64,000 bases of DNA. It comes from a bacterium (GTDB lineage: Bacteria; Armatimonadota; Zipacnadia; Zipacnadales; UBA11051). The position numbers and the translations under genes were made by a program. Shown here piece after piece: positions 1 through 7,490 of this stretch. Within the stretch, counting starts at the first letter, position 1. Each line of letters begins with the position of its first letter. The notes below the pieces were generated by a model. That model made no database searches. It was not told the origin of the DNA and saw nothing but the letters and a program-made list of their open reading frames with translations. The stretch is taken from the NCBI GenBank assembly GCA_021372615.1, contig JAJFUB010000131.1, positions 1 to 64,000 of the forward strand, given 5' to 3'.

Positions 1-18
1 ACCCGCGCTCCGACGGCG

Positions 19-414
19 TCAGCGCCTCAGGTAGTCTTCCGCCAGCACGACCGCGGCGTAGTCGTCCACCGGCCGGGGCGGGGTCCACATCCCGCGGGGC
101 AGGAGACGCTGCCACCAGCGGGGGGCCTGCTCCTGGAAGTACCGCGCGCGGGCCCGCAGGGTCGAGTGCTCCTCGGGCACCAGCGTCACCGCGAGGTTGG
201 GGACGATCTGGCGGATGGCCGCGACGACGTCGCGCGCGCCCGTCCCCTCCCCGATGATGACCGTCGCCCCGGTCTGCTGCTGGAGCAGGTAGTGGCACGT
301 CAGGCCGATCTCGGCGGTCGGCACGACGGCGCGAAAACGGACGCCCTCGTCGGTGACGAGGGCCAGACCGCACTTGTCCCGACCGGGATCAATCGCCAGA
401 ACGGTCCTGCCCAT
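19..414 (-). CDS. RuvC-like nuclease of the YqgF/RuvX type
   Basis: A 131-residue protein with a ribonuclease H-like fold signature: AIDPGRDKCG at residues 7-16 places the first catalytic Asp at D9, a Glu follows a hydrophobic strand (VIIGEGTG, E56), and the C-terminus has VDDYAAVVLAEDYL with D117/D118. This is the three-acid layout of RuvC/YqgF nucleases, and the length fits YqgF (about 130-150 aa). YqgF/RuvX is known as a pre-16S rRNA processing nuclease; whether this divergent member does that is not shown. The usual VDERLST motif of RuvX is replaced by PEEHSTLRAR. The start overlaps the end of the upstream DUF3084 gene by 26 bp, so it is probably the last gene of the operon. Confidence 0.75.
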   Translation of the reverse strand: MGRTVLAIDPGRDKCGLALVTDEGVRFRAVVPTAEIGLTCHYLLQQQTGATVIIGEGTGARDVVAAIRQIVPNLAVTLVPEEHSTLRARARYFQEQAPRWWQRLLPRGMWTPPRPVDDYAAVVLAEDYLRR

Positions 415-1768
415 TCGTCTCCGCCCCCTCCTCCCCCACCTCGATACGGATGAGCAGCGGGTCGGTGATGTACGTATCGGCGGCCGCCACGACGCGGACG
501 AGCACGGGGCCCTTGTGGGCCGTCACAGCGTCGAGGGCCTCGAAGAGCTGCACGAAGTTCACGCCGCCGTATTCACCGGTCACCGGGTCGGCCAGCAGCC
601 CATTCTCCTTCGCCTCGCGCCGGACGATCTTGGTCACGAGGTTCCACAGTTGCTTGAACACCTCGGGCCGGGGCAGCGAGCCGTCGATCTCGACCTTGTA
701 GACGAGTTGGTTCTCGAGAAACACCCGCACGTAAGGCAGCGCCCACAGCTCCACCCCGACCGGGGCCACTTCGTCGTGGTACATGCGGCGCGCGACCCGC
801 ACCCCGATGACGAAGGTGCGCTTGCCGGCCGCCTGCAGTTGCTTGGAGAAGGCTTCGACGATGGCGGCCTGATCGGGCAGGGCCCCGCCGGGTTGCATGT
901 TGGGCGGCAGGGGGCGGATGAGCCGCACTGCCAGGCCGTTCGGTCCGGGCTCTGCGCCCCGGCCGGCCGCGGCCTGCCCGGCCGTGATCAGCACCCGCAG
1001 CACCCGGTCCTCCGTCTCCGCCAGATCATCCCCCACCTCCACGATGGTGCGCACCAACTCGTGGCCGGTTTCCAGCTCCACCGGGCTGTTGATCAGGCGG
1101 ATGACATCGGCGAAGTCCGACTTGAGGCCATCCACCTGCGCCTGGAGGGCAGTGACCTCCGACCCCTTCACGGTCACCTCATCTTGCCTCTCCGCCAGAC
1201 GCGCCGACGTCTCCGTCAGCCTTTCGTTCAGCGCCGTCAGGCGGTCCTGAAGACCGTCCAGTTGCCCCTGGAGCTTCTCGATCAGACCCCGCAGGCGGCT
1301 GGCGCTGCCGGCGGCCCGCCGCACTTCCTGCTGGGCGGCGCCGAGCTGCCGGTTCGTGGCCGCGACATGCTGCCGGGCCTCGCCCAGGCTGTTCTGGGTG
1401 GTGGTGAGGTAGCCGCGCAACTCCATGGCACGCTGCTCGCTGCGGTGCGCCTGGGCCTCGGTGCGCTGCTGCTGCGCTTCCAGCTCCTGGTTCTGCTGCA
1501 GTAGCTCCGTCTGGCGCTGGCGCAGCTCGTCAATGTGAAACAGGGCGTCCCGGGCTTCGGAGCTGCCGAGCAGGGCCGCCCCGACACCGATGAGCGGCAG
1601 CGCCACGCCCACGGCGATGCCGATGAGCCGCGCCGTCGTGCGTGGGCGCAGGCCGAAGAGGCTGTGGCGGCCCTTGCCGAGGCGATAGCCGATGACGTCG
1701 CCGGCCCAGGCGATGAGACCGCCCAGGATCGGCAACACGATAAGGGCAAACCAGCCGAAGGTGGACAT
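389..1768 (-). CDS. DUF3084 membrane protein with long coiled coil
   Basis: A 459-residue protein. Two hydrophobic segments (about residues 5-27 and 47-70) bracket a basic loop. A heptad-rich, Gln/Glu/Arg-rich coiled coil follows (about 78-240) and then a soluble alpha/beta C-terminal domain (about 255-435). This arrangement is that of DUF3084 proteins, which I know mostly from cyanobacteria. Function is not established; the design suggests an inner-membrane anchor whose coiled coil reaches away from the membrane. It lies directly downstream of the lptF/G permease and upstream of the YqgF-like gene on the same strand, so a cell-envelope role is a reasonable guess but only an inference. Confidence 0.75.
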   Translation of the reverse strand: MSTFGWFALIVLPILGGLIAWAGDVIGYRLGKGRHSLFGLRPRTTARLIGIAVGVALPLIGVGAALLGSSEARDALFHIDELRQRQTELLQQNQELEAQQQRTEAQAHRSEQRAMELRGYLTTTQNSLGEARQHVAATNRQLGAAQQEVRRAAGSASRLRGLIEKLQGQLDGLQDRLTALNERLTETSARLAERQDEVTVKGSEVTALQAQVDGLKSDFADVIRLINSPVELETGHELVRTIVEVGDDLAETEDRVLRVLITAGQAAAGRGAEPGPNGLAVRLIRPLPPNMQPGGALPDQAAIVEAFSKQLQAAGKRTFVIGVRVARRMYHDEVAPVGVELWALPYVRVFLENQLVYKVEIDGSLPRPEVFKQLWNLVTKIVRREAKENGLLADPVTGEYGGVNFVQLFEALDAVTAHKGPVLVRVVAAADTYITDPLLIRIEVGEEGAETNGQDRSGD

Positions 1769-1838
1769 GATGGGGAACCGTCCGGCATTTCGCGGCGATG
1801 GCCGGCGTCACCTGCACGCAGAGCGGAGCCGAGGGCCC

Positions 1839-2921
1839 CTACTGCGCCTTGGCAAACAGCGCGATGCCGGCTCCAAAGAGCACCGTGTTGGGCAGCCACG
1901 CCGCCACCACGCACGGGATCGCGCCCTGCTGCCCGACCAGGACCAGCGAGTAGAACATGACGTAGTAGGCCAGAGCGATGACCAGCGACAGGCCCAACCC
2001 AATGCCGGCAGTGGCCCGGGCGGGCCGCAGGCCCAGGGGAATGCCCACGAAAGCGAAGAACGTGGGCAGCCACGGCAACGCCCAGTGCATGTGGATATAC
2101 TGGATGATCTGCACCTGGTAGGGGCGGAAGGCCATACCCATCCGGCGCCGGTTGGCCAGCTCCCGCCACAGCTCGCGCAGGCTCATCTCATCGAGGATCT
2201 TCGGCTTTTTGGCCAGCTCCTGCGGCGTCTTGCCCAGGTCGTGCACCCGCACGTTGAAGCTGACGCTCGTCTCGCGACCCTCGGCGTCCAGGGTCTTGTA
2301 CTCCACGTTGCTCAGGACCCACTCGTTGTTCTGCCAGGAGGCCTCCTGGGCCTTGAGCGTCTGCCACAAGTCGCCGTTGCGCAGCTCCATGATGACCAGG
2401 TCCTCGAGCCGCATGTGCCGGGGGTCGTAGAGCCGCGCGTACACCAACCGCTGCGGCTTGGCCGGCGGCACCGCGAAGAAGAGGTTCTCGATGGGCTTGC
2501 TGCGTCGGGCGTACTCGCCCTGGATCCTGAAGGCCTCGTCCAGGCACGCCGGCATCAGCGACTCGTTGAAGCCGAGGTTCACCACCGAGATGAGCAGAGA
2601 CATGACGAGGATCGGTGTGGCCACGCGCGGGAGACTCGCGCCGCCGGCCCGCACGGCGATGATCTCCCCGTTGCCCGACATGTTGGCCATGGCCATCAGC
2701 GCGCCGAACACTGTGGCCATCGGGAAGGAGAAGACGAAGACCTGGGGCAGGCGCAGGAAGAAGATGCGCATGACGGCCCCGGCAGGGAAATGGTCGCGCA
2801 CGAGGAGCTTGAGCACCGTGGGGGCGACCTGCATGCCGATCAGAACGACCGTGAAGGCCCCCATGCCAAACAGGAAGGGGCCCAGGAACTCCTTGGTGAT
2901 GTAGCGGTCAAGCAGGCGCAT
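1839..2921 (-). CDS. LptF/LptG-family LPS export permease
   Basis: A 360-residue YjgP/YjgQ-type permease. It has N-terminal transmembrane segments (roughly 15-35, 60-85, 100-120), a periplasmic beta-rich domain (about 125-260) and three C-terminal membrane segments (about 275-358). GNGEIIAVRAGG near residue 83 is the conserved cytoplasmic coupling region of the family. In proteobacteria LptF and LptG form a heterodimer with the LptB ATPase and pull lipopolysaccharide out of the inner membrane. Only one permease gene is here, so either it acts as a homodimer or its partner lies elsewhere. It starts 9 bp after the lptB stop. The lptC-lptA-lptB-lptF/G order supports the assignment; which of LptF or LptG it matches cannot be told by eye. 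Confidence 0.9.
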   Translation of the reverse strand: MRLLDRYITKEFLGPFLFGMGAFTVVLIGMQVAPTVLKLLVRDHFPAGAVMRIFFLRLPQVFVFSFPMATVFGALMAMANMSGNGEIIAVRAGGASLPRVATPILVMSLLISVVNLGFNESLMPACLDEAFRIQGEYARRSKPIENLFFAVPPAKPQRLVYARLYDPRHMRLEDLVIMELRNGDLWQTLKAQEASWQNNEWVLSNVEYKTLDAEGRETSVSFNVRVHDLGKTPQELAKKPKILDEMSLRELWRELANRRRMGMAFRPYQVQIIQYIHMHWALPWLPTFFAFVGIPLGLRPARATAGIGLGLSLVIALAYYVMFYSLVLVGQQGAIPCVVAAWLPNTVLFGAGIALFAKAQ

Positions 2922-2930
2922 GAGGTCTGA

Positions 2931-3650
2931 CTACATCCGGAACTTCTCGCCCAGGTAGTACTTCCGGGCGAGCGGGTCATTGGGGATGTCGGCGGATAGC
3001 CCTTCCACGCGGATTTGGCCCTCAAAGATGATGTACGCGCGCTCCGTGATGCCCAGCGTCTCGCGCACGTTGTGATCGGTGATGAGGATCCCGATGTTGT
3101 CATCCTTCAGGTGCGTGACGATGGCCTGGATCTCTTCGATGGCGATGGGATCCACGCCGGTGAAGGGCTCGTCGAGGAGAATGAAGGAGGGGTTCGTGCA
3201 CAGCGACCGCGCGATCTCGACCCGGCGGCGCTCGCCGCCCGAGAGCAGCACCCCCGCGCGGTTGGCCAGGTGCGTCAGGCCCAGCTTCTCCATGAGGTGA
3301 TCAGCCCGCTCGTGGCGCTGCTGGGCGGTCAGGTTCTGCATCTCCAGGATCAGCAGGAGGTTGTCGCGGACGCTGAGCTTGCGGAAGACCGAGGGCTCCT
3401 GCGCCAGGTAGCCCAGGCCCTCGCGGCAGCGCTGATGCATGGGCAGAGCGGCGAGGTCGCGGCCGTCCAGCAGCACCCGTCCCGCCTCACTCTGGATCAG
3501 CCCGATCATCATGTAGAAGCTCGTGGTCTTGCCCGCCCCGTTGGGACCCAGCAGACCGACGATCTCGCCCCGGTTCACCGAGACGCTGACGCCGTCCACG
3601 ACCCGGCGCCCCCCGTATGACTTGACGAGACCCTCGGCGACTAGAGACAT
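2931..3650 (-). CDS. lptB: LPS export ABC transporter ATPase LptB
   Basis: A 239-residue ABC ATPase with all nucleotide-binding motifs: Walker A GPNGAGKT (35-42), Q-loop Q84, signature LSGGE (136-140), Walker B FILLDE (156-161) and H-loop H193 in ITDHNVRETL. The TDHNVRETL stretch and the short C-terminal extension are typical of LptB, which powers LptFG. The start is the ATG at 3650, preceded by GAGGAA. An in-frame ATG 60 bp further upstream would add residues unlike the family and read through a palindromic intergenic element. It is followed 9 bp later by the permease gene. Confidence 0.95.
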   Translation of the reverse strand: MSLVAEGLVKSYGGRRVVDGVSVSVNRGEIVGLLGPNGAGKTTSFYMMIGLIQSEAGRVLLDGRDLAALPMHQRCREGLGYLAQEPSVFRKLSVRDNLLLILEMQNLTAQQRHERADHLMEKLGLTHLANRAGVLLSGGERRRVEIARSLCTNPSFILLDEPFTGVDPIAIEEIQAIVTHLKDDNIGILITDHNVRETLGITERAYIIFEGQIRVEGLSADIPNDPLARKYYLGEKFRM

Positions 3651-3673
3651 GGTTCCTCGATCGTTGCGGGGGC

Positions 3674-3695
3674 GCGGGCGTGGGGACACGCCCGC
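3674..3695. repeat. palindrome in the lptA-lptB gap
   Basis: Between lptA and lptB sits a 9-bp perfect inverted repeat (arm GCGGGCGTG, loop GGGA). Read on the minus strand it contains GGGCGTGTCCCC, shared in form with the palindrome at 31977-32001 (GTGGGCGCGCGTGTCCCC). The two look like copies of one short interspersed palindrome family; it might also form a hairpin in the operon transcript. Confidence 0.6.
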
Positions 3696-3724
3696 CCACA
3701 CGGCTTCCATGCCCGCCCACGCGG

Positions 3725-4285
3725 CTACTGCGTCTTGGTTTCCACCGTCAGGTTGGCGTTGTCCACGGTCAGCTTGCTGGTCTTCAGGTTCGCCGTGATG
3801 GTCTCGCCGGTGAAGTGGATGGCCTCGGCGCGGGCGAGGCCGCCCTCGGCACCGGCGCCACCTTCACCCTCGACCGGCAGTAGGTCGGCCGTCGCGCCGC
3901 CGATGAGCTTCACGATCTGCGTATCGTCGGTGTAGGTGGCCTGCTGCTTGGCCGAGCCCACGATCTTGCGGCGCTGGCCGCTGGCGTCGGGCTTGGTGGT
4001 GATGGTGAAGTTCACCGGTCCGGCCGCCACGACCGACAGCACGCGGTCGGACTTGGGGCTGAGCTTCACCGCCATGGTCGGCGCGACCATCGTGGCATCA
4101 TAGTTACCCGTCAGCACCAGCTTCGTCCCGCCGGAAAAGTCCACGGTGTTCGCCGCCCAGTCGTACTCCATGGTCTGGGCGGTGACAACGGCGTTCTGCG
4201 CCTTCTTGACCTGCTGGGCCACGGCCACCGCGGTGGCGACCAACATGAGGCCGACGAGGACCGAAACGATCAGCTTTCTGCTCAA
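3725..4285 (-). CDS. LptA/OstA-like periplasmic LPS transport protein
   Basis: A 186-residue protein with an N-terminal signal segment (SRKLIVSVLVGLMLVATAVAVA) and a mature part of repeating beta strands. These include VTAQTMEYDWAANTVDFSGG and ARAEAIHFTGETITANL, the pattern of LptA/OstA jelly-roll proteins, which bridge LPS across the periplasm. Position between lptC and lptB supports this. The start is a TTG at 4285 with AGCGAGG eight bases before it; no ATG lies at the signal peptide start. Sequence similarity to LptA is weak by eye, so the call rests on topology and neighbours. Confidence 0.75.
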   Translation of the reverse strand: MSRKLIVSVLVGLMLVATAVAVAQQVKKAQNAVVTAQTMEYDWAANTVDFSGGTKLVLTGNYDATMVAPTMAVKLSPKSDRVLSVVAAGPVNFTITTKPDASGQRRKIVGSAKQQATYTDDTQIVKLIGGATADLLPVEGEGGAGAEGGLARAEAIHFTGETITANLKTSKLTVDNANLTVETKTQ

Positions 4286-4336
4286 CGCGAACACCTCGCT
4301 GTGATGCGACTTGCCTGCCGGCCCGGGAGCGCGAGG

Positions 4337-4364
4337 GCGGCTCTGGAGAGCCGCGCTCCTACGG
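4337..4364 (-). repeat. REP-like palindrome, leader type GTAGGAGCG
   Basis: In the 86-bp gap between lptC and lptA, the minus strand reads CCGTAGGAGCGCGGCTC then TCCA then GAGCCGC. It has the leader GTAGGAGCG followed by a GCGGCTC/GAGCCGC stem. The same leader and stem occur at 54706-54735. It is a member of the dispersed family described in the findings. Confidence 0.75.
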
Positions 4365-4371
4365 CGCCGGC

Positions 4372-4968
4372 CTAACCGCGGCGCTCGAAGCGCACGCCGC
4401 CGCGCAGGCGCACCTTCTTGGCCTTCGGGTCTACGACGATCTCCCGCGCCGTGGCCACATACTGCCCCTGCACAAACCGGGCGCCGCCGGAGCCCACGAG
4501 CTTCTGGGTACTGAAGTTGTAGACCACGTGGTTGACCTTGAAGGTGGCGCCGCCCTCGGTCATCCGCCCGTACACGCCCTCGTCGAAGGTCAGCACCTTC
4601 GCCGCGTAGTCGGCGTGGAACACGGGGGCCTGCAGGATGCAGGGCATCTTGGCCTTGCTGGTCATCTCGAACTGCACGTTGCGGCCGGTGACGGTCTGCT
4701 GGTCCTTGTCGAACTCCAACTCGCCCCGGGCGATGACCGACCACTCAAGCTGCCCCTGCGGGTCGCGCTGCTCGATCTTCGCCCCCTCGACCGCCAGGCC
4801 CGGCGCAGCCTTGCCCGGCTGCGGCTTGGTCGCCTCCGCCACGGGCGCCGGCGGGCCCGGCGGGGCGGTGTCGGCCGGCTCTTGGGAATGTCTCATGCCG
4901 AGGTAGATCGCGCCCACGGTGATCAGCAGCACCGCCGCGACTACCAACAGGGGAACGTGCTTGGACAT
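4372..4968 (-). CDS. lptC: LPS export protein LptC
   Basis: A 198-residue single-pass protein with membrane anchor at about residues 6-24, a Pro/Ala-rich linker (30-60) and a periplasmic beta domain. The motif LAVEGAKIEQRDPQGQLEWS begins the domain, and VLTFDEGVYGRM and AREIVVDPKAKKVRLRGGVR follow, as in LptC. LptC binds LPS delivered by LptBFG and hands it to LptA. Length matches the family (about 190). It is the first lpt gene of the row, 21 bp downstream of the GT2 glycosyltransferase. Confidence 0.85.
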   Translation of the reverse strand: MSKHVPLLVVAAVLLITVGAIYLGMRHSQEPADTAPPGPPAPVAEATKPQPGKAAPGLAVEGAKIEQRDPQGQLEWSVIARGELEFDKDQQTVTGRNVQFEMTSKAKMPCILQAPVFHADYAAKVLTFDEGVYGRMTEGGATFKVNHVVYNFSTQKLVGSGGARFVQGQYVATAREIVVDPKAKKVRLRGGVRFERRG

Positions 4969-4989
4969 GACGCCTCCGCCTCTGCCGTG

Positions 4990-5727
4990 CTACGACCGGC
5001 AGGGCTTCTGCCGACCCCACCGTGTCCGCCACAGGGCCACGATGGCCCGCCAGCCGTCCTGCCAGCGGATCTTCTTGCCCTCGGCGACGGTGCGGGGGTT
5101 GTAGTGGATCGGTACTTCGACGATCTTCAAGCCGCGGCGCCGCGCCTCCATTTCCAGCTTGGCCGCCGTCTCGAAGTCCAGATCGAAGCCGTTGCAGCAC
5201 AGCTCCAGACTCTGCAACACCTCGCGCGGGGCCATTTTATAGCAAGTGGCGATGTCTGTCAGCTTGCTTTTGAACAGGCGCTGGAAGAACACGTTGACGA
5301 ACTTCCCGCCCACGCGGAACATCGTGCGCTTCATCGCCTCCCCGCGCGCCTCGGCCCCCAACACCCGCGAGCCGAAGGCCGCCAGCACCCCCTCCTGCTG
5401 CATCGTCTCCAGGAGCTTCACCAGGTCATTCGGATCGTACTCCAGGTCCCCGTCCTGGACCACGACGTACTGCCCCTGGGCCAGGGAGATGCCTCGCCGG
5501 ACGGAGTTGCCCTTCATCAGGTTCGAGGGCTGCAGGACCACGCGGACATCGTTGTACTGCAGGCCCTGGAGGATCTCGCGCGTGCCGTCAGTAGAGCAGT
5601 TATCCACCACGATGATCTCTTTGGCTATGGGCAACTCACGGACGCGCCGCAGCACCTCGAGAACCGTGGGCCTCTCGTTATAGACCGGGACGACAATGGA
5701 AAGTTGCGGGTCAGGAATGTCGGTCAT
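4990..5727 (-). CDS. GT2 glycosyltransferase, dolichyl-phosphate mannose synthase-like
   Basis: A 245-residue family 2 glycosyltransferase. LSIVVPVYNERPTV (8-21) is the GT-A nucleotide-binding start, IIVVDNCSTDGT follows, and VVQDGDLEYDP carries the metal-binding DxD. There is no C-terminal membrane domain, as in short DPM1/polyprenyl-phosphate glycosyltransferases. These load a sugar onto a lipid phosphate, which would suit the two GT-C membrane enzymes encoded upstream, as those use lipid-linked donors. That pairing is an inference. The chosen ATG at 5727 lies inside the end of the preceding dehydratase gene (17-bp overlap). Confidence 0.88.
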   Translation of the reverse strand: MTDIPDPQLSIVVPVYNERPTVLEVLRRVRELPIAKEIIVVDNCSTDGTREILQGLQYNDVRVVLQPSNLMKGNSVRRGISLAQGQYVVVQDGDLEYDPNDLVKLLETMQQEGVLAAFGSRVLGAEARGEAMKRTMFRVGGKFVNVFFQRLFKSKLTDIATCYKMAPREVLQSLELCCNGFDLDFETAAKLEMEARRRGLKIVEVPIHYNPRTVAEGKKIRWQDGWRAIVALWRTRWGRQKPCRS

Positions 5728-6694
5728 GGATGCTCTTGTACCATGTGTAGGTGGCGCCAAGGCCCTCGGCGAGCGGCGTTGTGGCCCGCCAACCGATCTC
5801 CTCGGCGGCGCGACGCACGTCGAGGTACTGGTGCACGATCTCGCCGCTGGCGGTGTTCTGCACTTCGGGCGGCAGGTCCACGCCGCTGACAGCGACGATT
5901 TGCTTGACCAGTTCCAACACGGACACGGGAACGCCGGTGCCGATGTTGTACGCTCGCCCGGCCGCCGGCCCCTCGGCCACCGCCTGCGCCAGGGCCAGAT
6001 ATGCGCCGACGGCATCGCGGACGAAGAGGTAGTCGCGCAGCGGCGAGCCATCGCTGCGGATGATCGGCCGCTCGCCTCGCATCAGCGACAGCATCGTGGC
6101 CGGGACGATGCGGGAGGGGCTCGGGTCGCCGGGCCCGTACAGATTGGCGCAGCGCGTGACGGCCACGGGCAGGCCGTAGGTGTGGGCGAACATCCGGGCC
6201 AGCAGGTCCGCGCAGGACTTGGAGGCGTCGTAGGGGTGCAGTCCCAGCAGCGGCGCCTGCTCCTGGTAGGGCAGCTCCGGCTGGTCGCCGTAGGCCTTGT
6301 CGCTGGAGGCCACGACGATAGCCTCCACGAGGCCCCGTTCCCGCAGCTCCCGGCAGGCCTCCAGCAGCGTGTACGTGCCCCGCACGTTTGATTCCAGGGT
6401 GCTGTACGGCGAGCGGTTCGCCAGGCCGACGATGGCCTGGGCCGCCAGGTGGAACACGACCTGCACTTCGTGCTCATTGACGATGCGTCGGCAGGCCTCC
6501 AGGTCGGTGATGTCGCCCTGGACCAGCGCGACGCGCTCTTCCAGCCCGGACAGCTGCAGGTAGCTGTCCACCGGCCGGTCGCGGTAGAGGCCGATGACCG
6601 CGGCGCCACGGGCCAGCAACTCCTCGGCCAGATGCGAGGCCAGAAAGCCGTAGATGCCCGTCACCAGCACGCGGCGGCCCTGCCAATCAGTCAT
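5711..6694 (-). CDS. NAD-dependent sugar-nucleotide dehydratase/epimerase, CDP-glucose 4,6-dehydratase-like
   Basis: An extended short-chain dehydrogenase of 327 residues. It has the dinucleotide motif TGIYGFLASH (12-21), the catalytic pair Y155/K159 in YDASKS, and S131-D132 before KAYGD. The YDASKSCADLLARMFAHTYG stretch is characteristic of CDP-glucose 4,6-dehydratases (RfbG). The next gene downstream in the operon is not of this pathway, but the gene upstream (ending 8 bp inside this start) is an RfbF-like cytidylyltransferase, so the pair would make CDP-4-keto-6-deoxyglucose from glucose-1-phosphate. The first motif TGIYGF differs from the HTGFKG of classical RfbG, so a related substrate is possible. 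Confidence 0.82.
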   Translation of the reverse strand: MTDWQGRRVLVTGIYGFLASHLAEELLARGAAVIGLYRDRPVDSYLQLSGLEERVALVQGDITDLEACRRIVNEHEVQVVFHLAAQAIVGLANRSPYSTLESNVRGTYTLLEACRELRERGLVEAIVVASSDKAYGDQPELPYQEQAPLLGLHPYDASKSCADLLARMFAHTYGLPVAVTRCANLYGPGDPSPSRIVPATMLSLMRGERPIIRSDGSPLRDYLFVRDAVGAYLALAQAVAEGPAAGRAYNIGTGVPVSVLELVKQIVAVSGVDLPPEVQNTASGEIVHQYLDVRRAAEEIGWRATTPLAEGLGATYTWYKSIHDRHS

Positions 6695-7490
6695 CCGATG
6701 CTCCCTCGGTCGCTGCGAGCCGCCGCCACGGCGCCTGCCCGCTCTCCCACAACTCGTTGAGCCGCAGGTTGTCCTTGTAGGTGTCCATACACGCCCAGAA
6801 GCCCTCGTGGCGGTACGCCGCCAGTTGCCCCGCCGCCGCCAGCCGTCTCAGGCAGCCCGTCTCCAGCGGGTCGTTGGGCTCCAGCCAGTCGAAGACCTCG
6901 CGACTGAAGACGAAGAAGCCGCCGTTGATCCAGTCGGGCAAGGACGGGTTCTCCACCATCTCTGTGACCGTGTCGGCGCCGTTGAGCGTCACGTGCCCGA
7001 ACTGCGACCGTGCCCGCACGGCGGTCAGGGTCGCGACCTTGCCGCTGGCGCGGTGGAAGTCGGCGAGCACCCGCAGGTCCAGGTCAATCAGACCGTCCCC
7101 GTAGGTCACCATGAAGCAGTCGTCGTCCTGGACATGGGCCCGGATGCGGCGGATGCGCTCGCCCTTCTCGGAGTCCAGGCCGGTGTGGCACAGCGTCACG
7201 TTCCAGCGGGGCGCCTGCTCCTCCTCGACGAAGTGCCGGTCCACGCCGTTCCCGATCGTCAGGCTCAAGTCCCGCCCCTGGAACGGCAGGCGGTTCACGA
7301 AGTAGTCCACGATCTCGTCGGCCTTGTAGCCCAGCAGCAGCAGGAAGTCCGTCATGCCCGCCGCGGCGTAGATGTTCATGATGTGCCAGATGATCGGCCG
7401 GCCGCCGACCTCAAACAGGGCCTTAGGGTGGGCGGTCTCGCCGCCGAGCAGCCGCGTGCCGCGTCCCCCGGCCAGAATGGCGATCTTCAT
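6687..7490 (-). CDS. glucose-1-phosphate cytidylyltransferase-like nucleotidyltransferase
   Basis: A 267-residue nucleotidyltransferase. It opens with ILAGGRGTRLLGGE and PKALFEVGGRPIIWHIM, the nucleotide- and sugar-phosphate-binding motifs of the family. MVTYGDGLIDLDL contains the metal Asp, and NGGFFVFSREVFDWL and EGFWACMDTYKD are RfbF-like. RfbF makes CDP-glucose from CTP and glucose-1-phosphate. The ATG at 7490 overlaps the TGA of the upstream gene (ATGA), which fixes the start and indicates translational coupling. No further CDP-sugar genes (RfbH, epimerases) occur in the window. Confidence 0.88.
   Translation of the reverse strand: MKIAILAGGRGTRLLGGETAHPKALFEVGGRPIIWHIMNIYAAAGMTDFLLLLGYKADEIVDYFVNRLPFQGRDLSLTIGNGVDRHFVEEEQAPRWNVTLCHTGLDSEKGERIRRIRAHVQDDDCFMVTYGDGLIDLDLRVLADFHRASGKVATLTAVRARSQFGHVTLNGADTVTEMVENPSLPDWINGGFFVFSREVFDWLEPNDPLETGCLRRLAAAGQLAAYRHEGFWACMDTYKDNLRLNELWESGQAPWRRLAATEGASDD

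Noticed and set aside
353-1504. Long plus-strand frame opposite the DUF3084 gene
   Set aside because: Composition is low-complexity His/Leu/Arg/Gly, no ribosome binding site, and the DUF3084 frame is clearly real.
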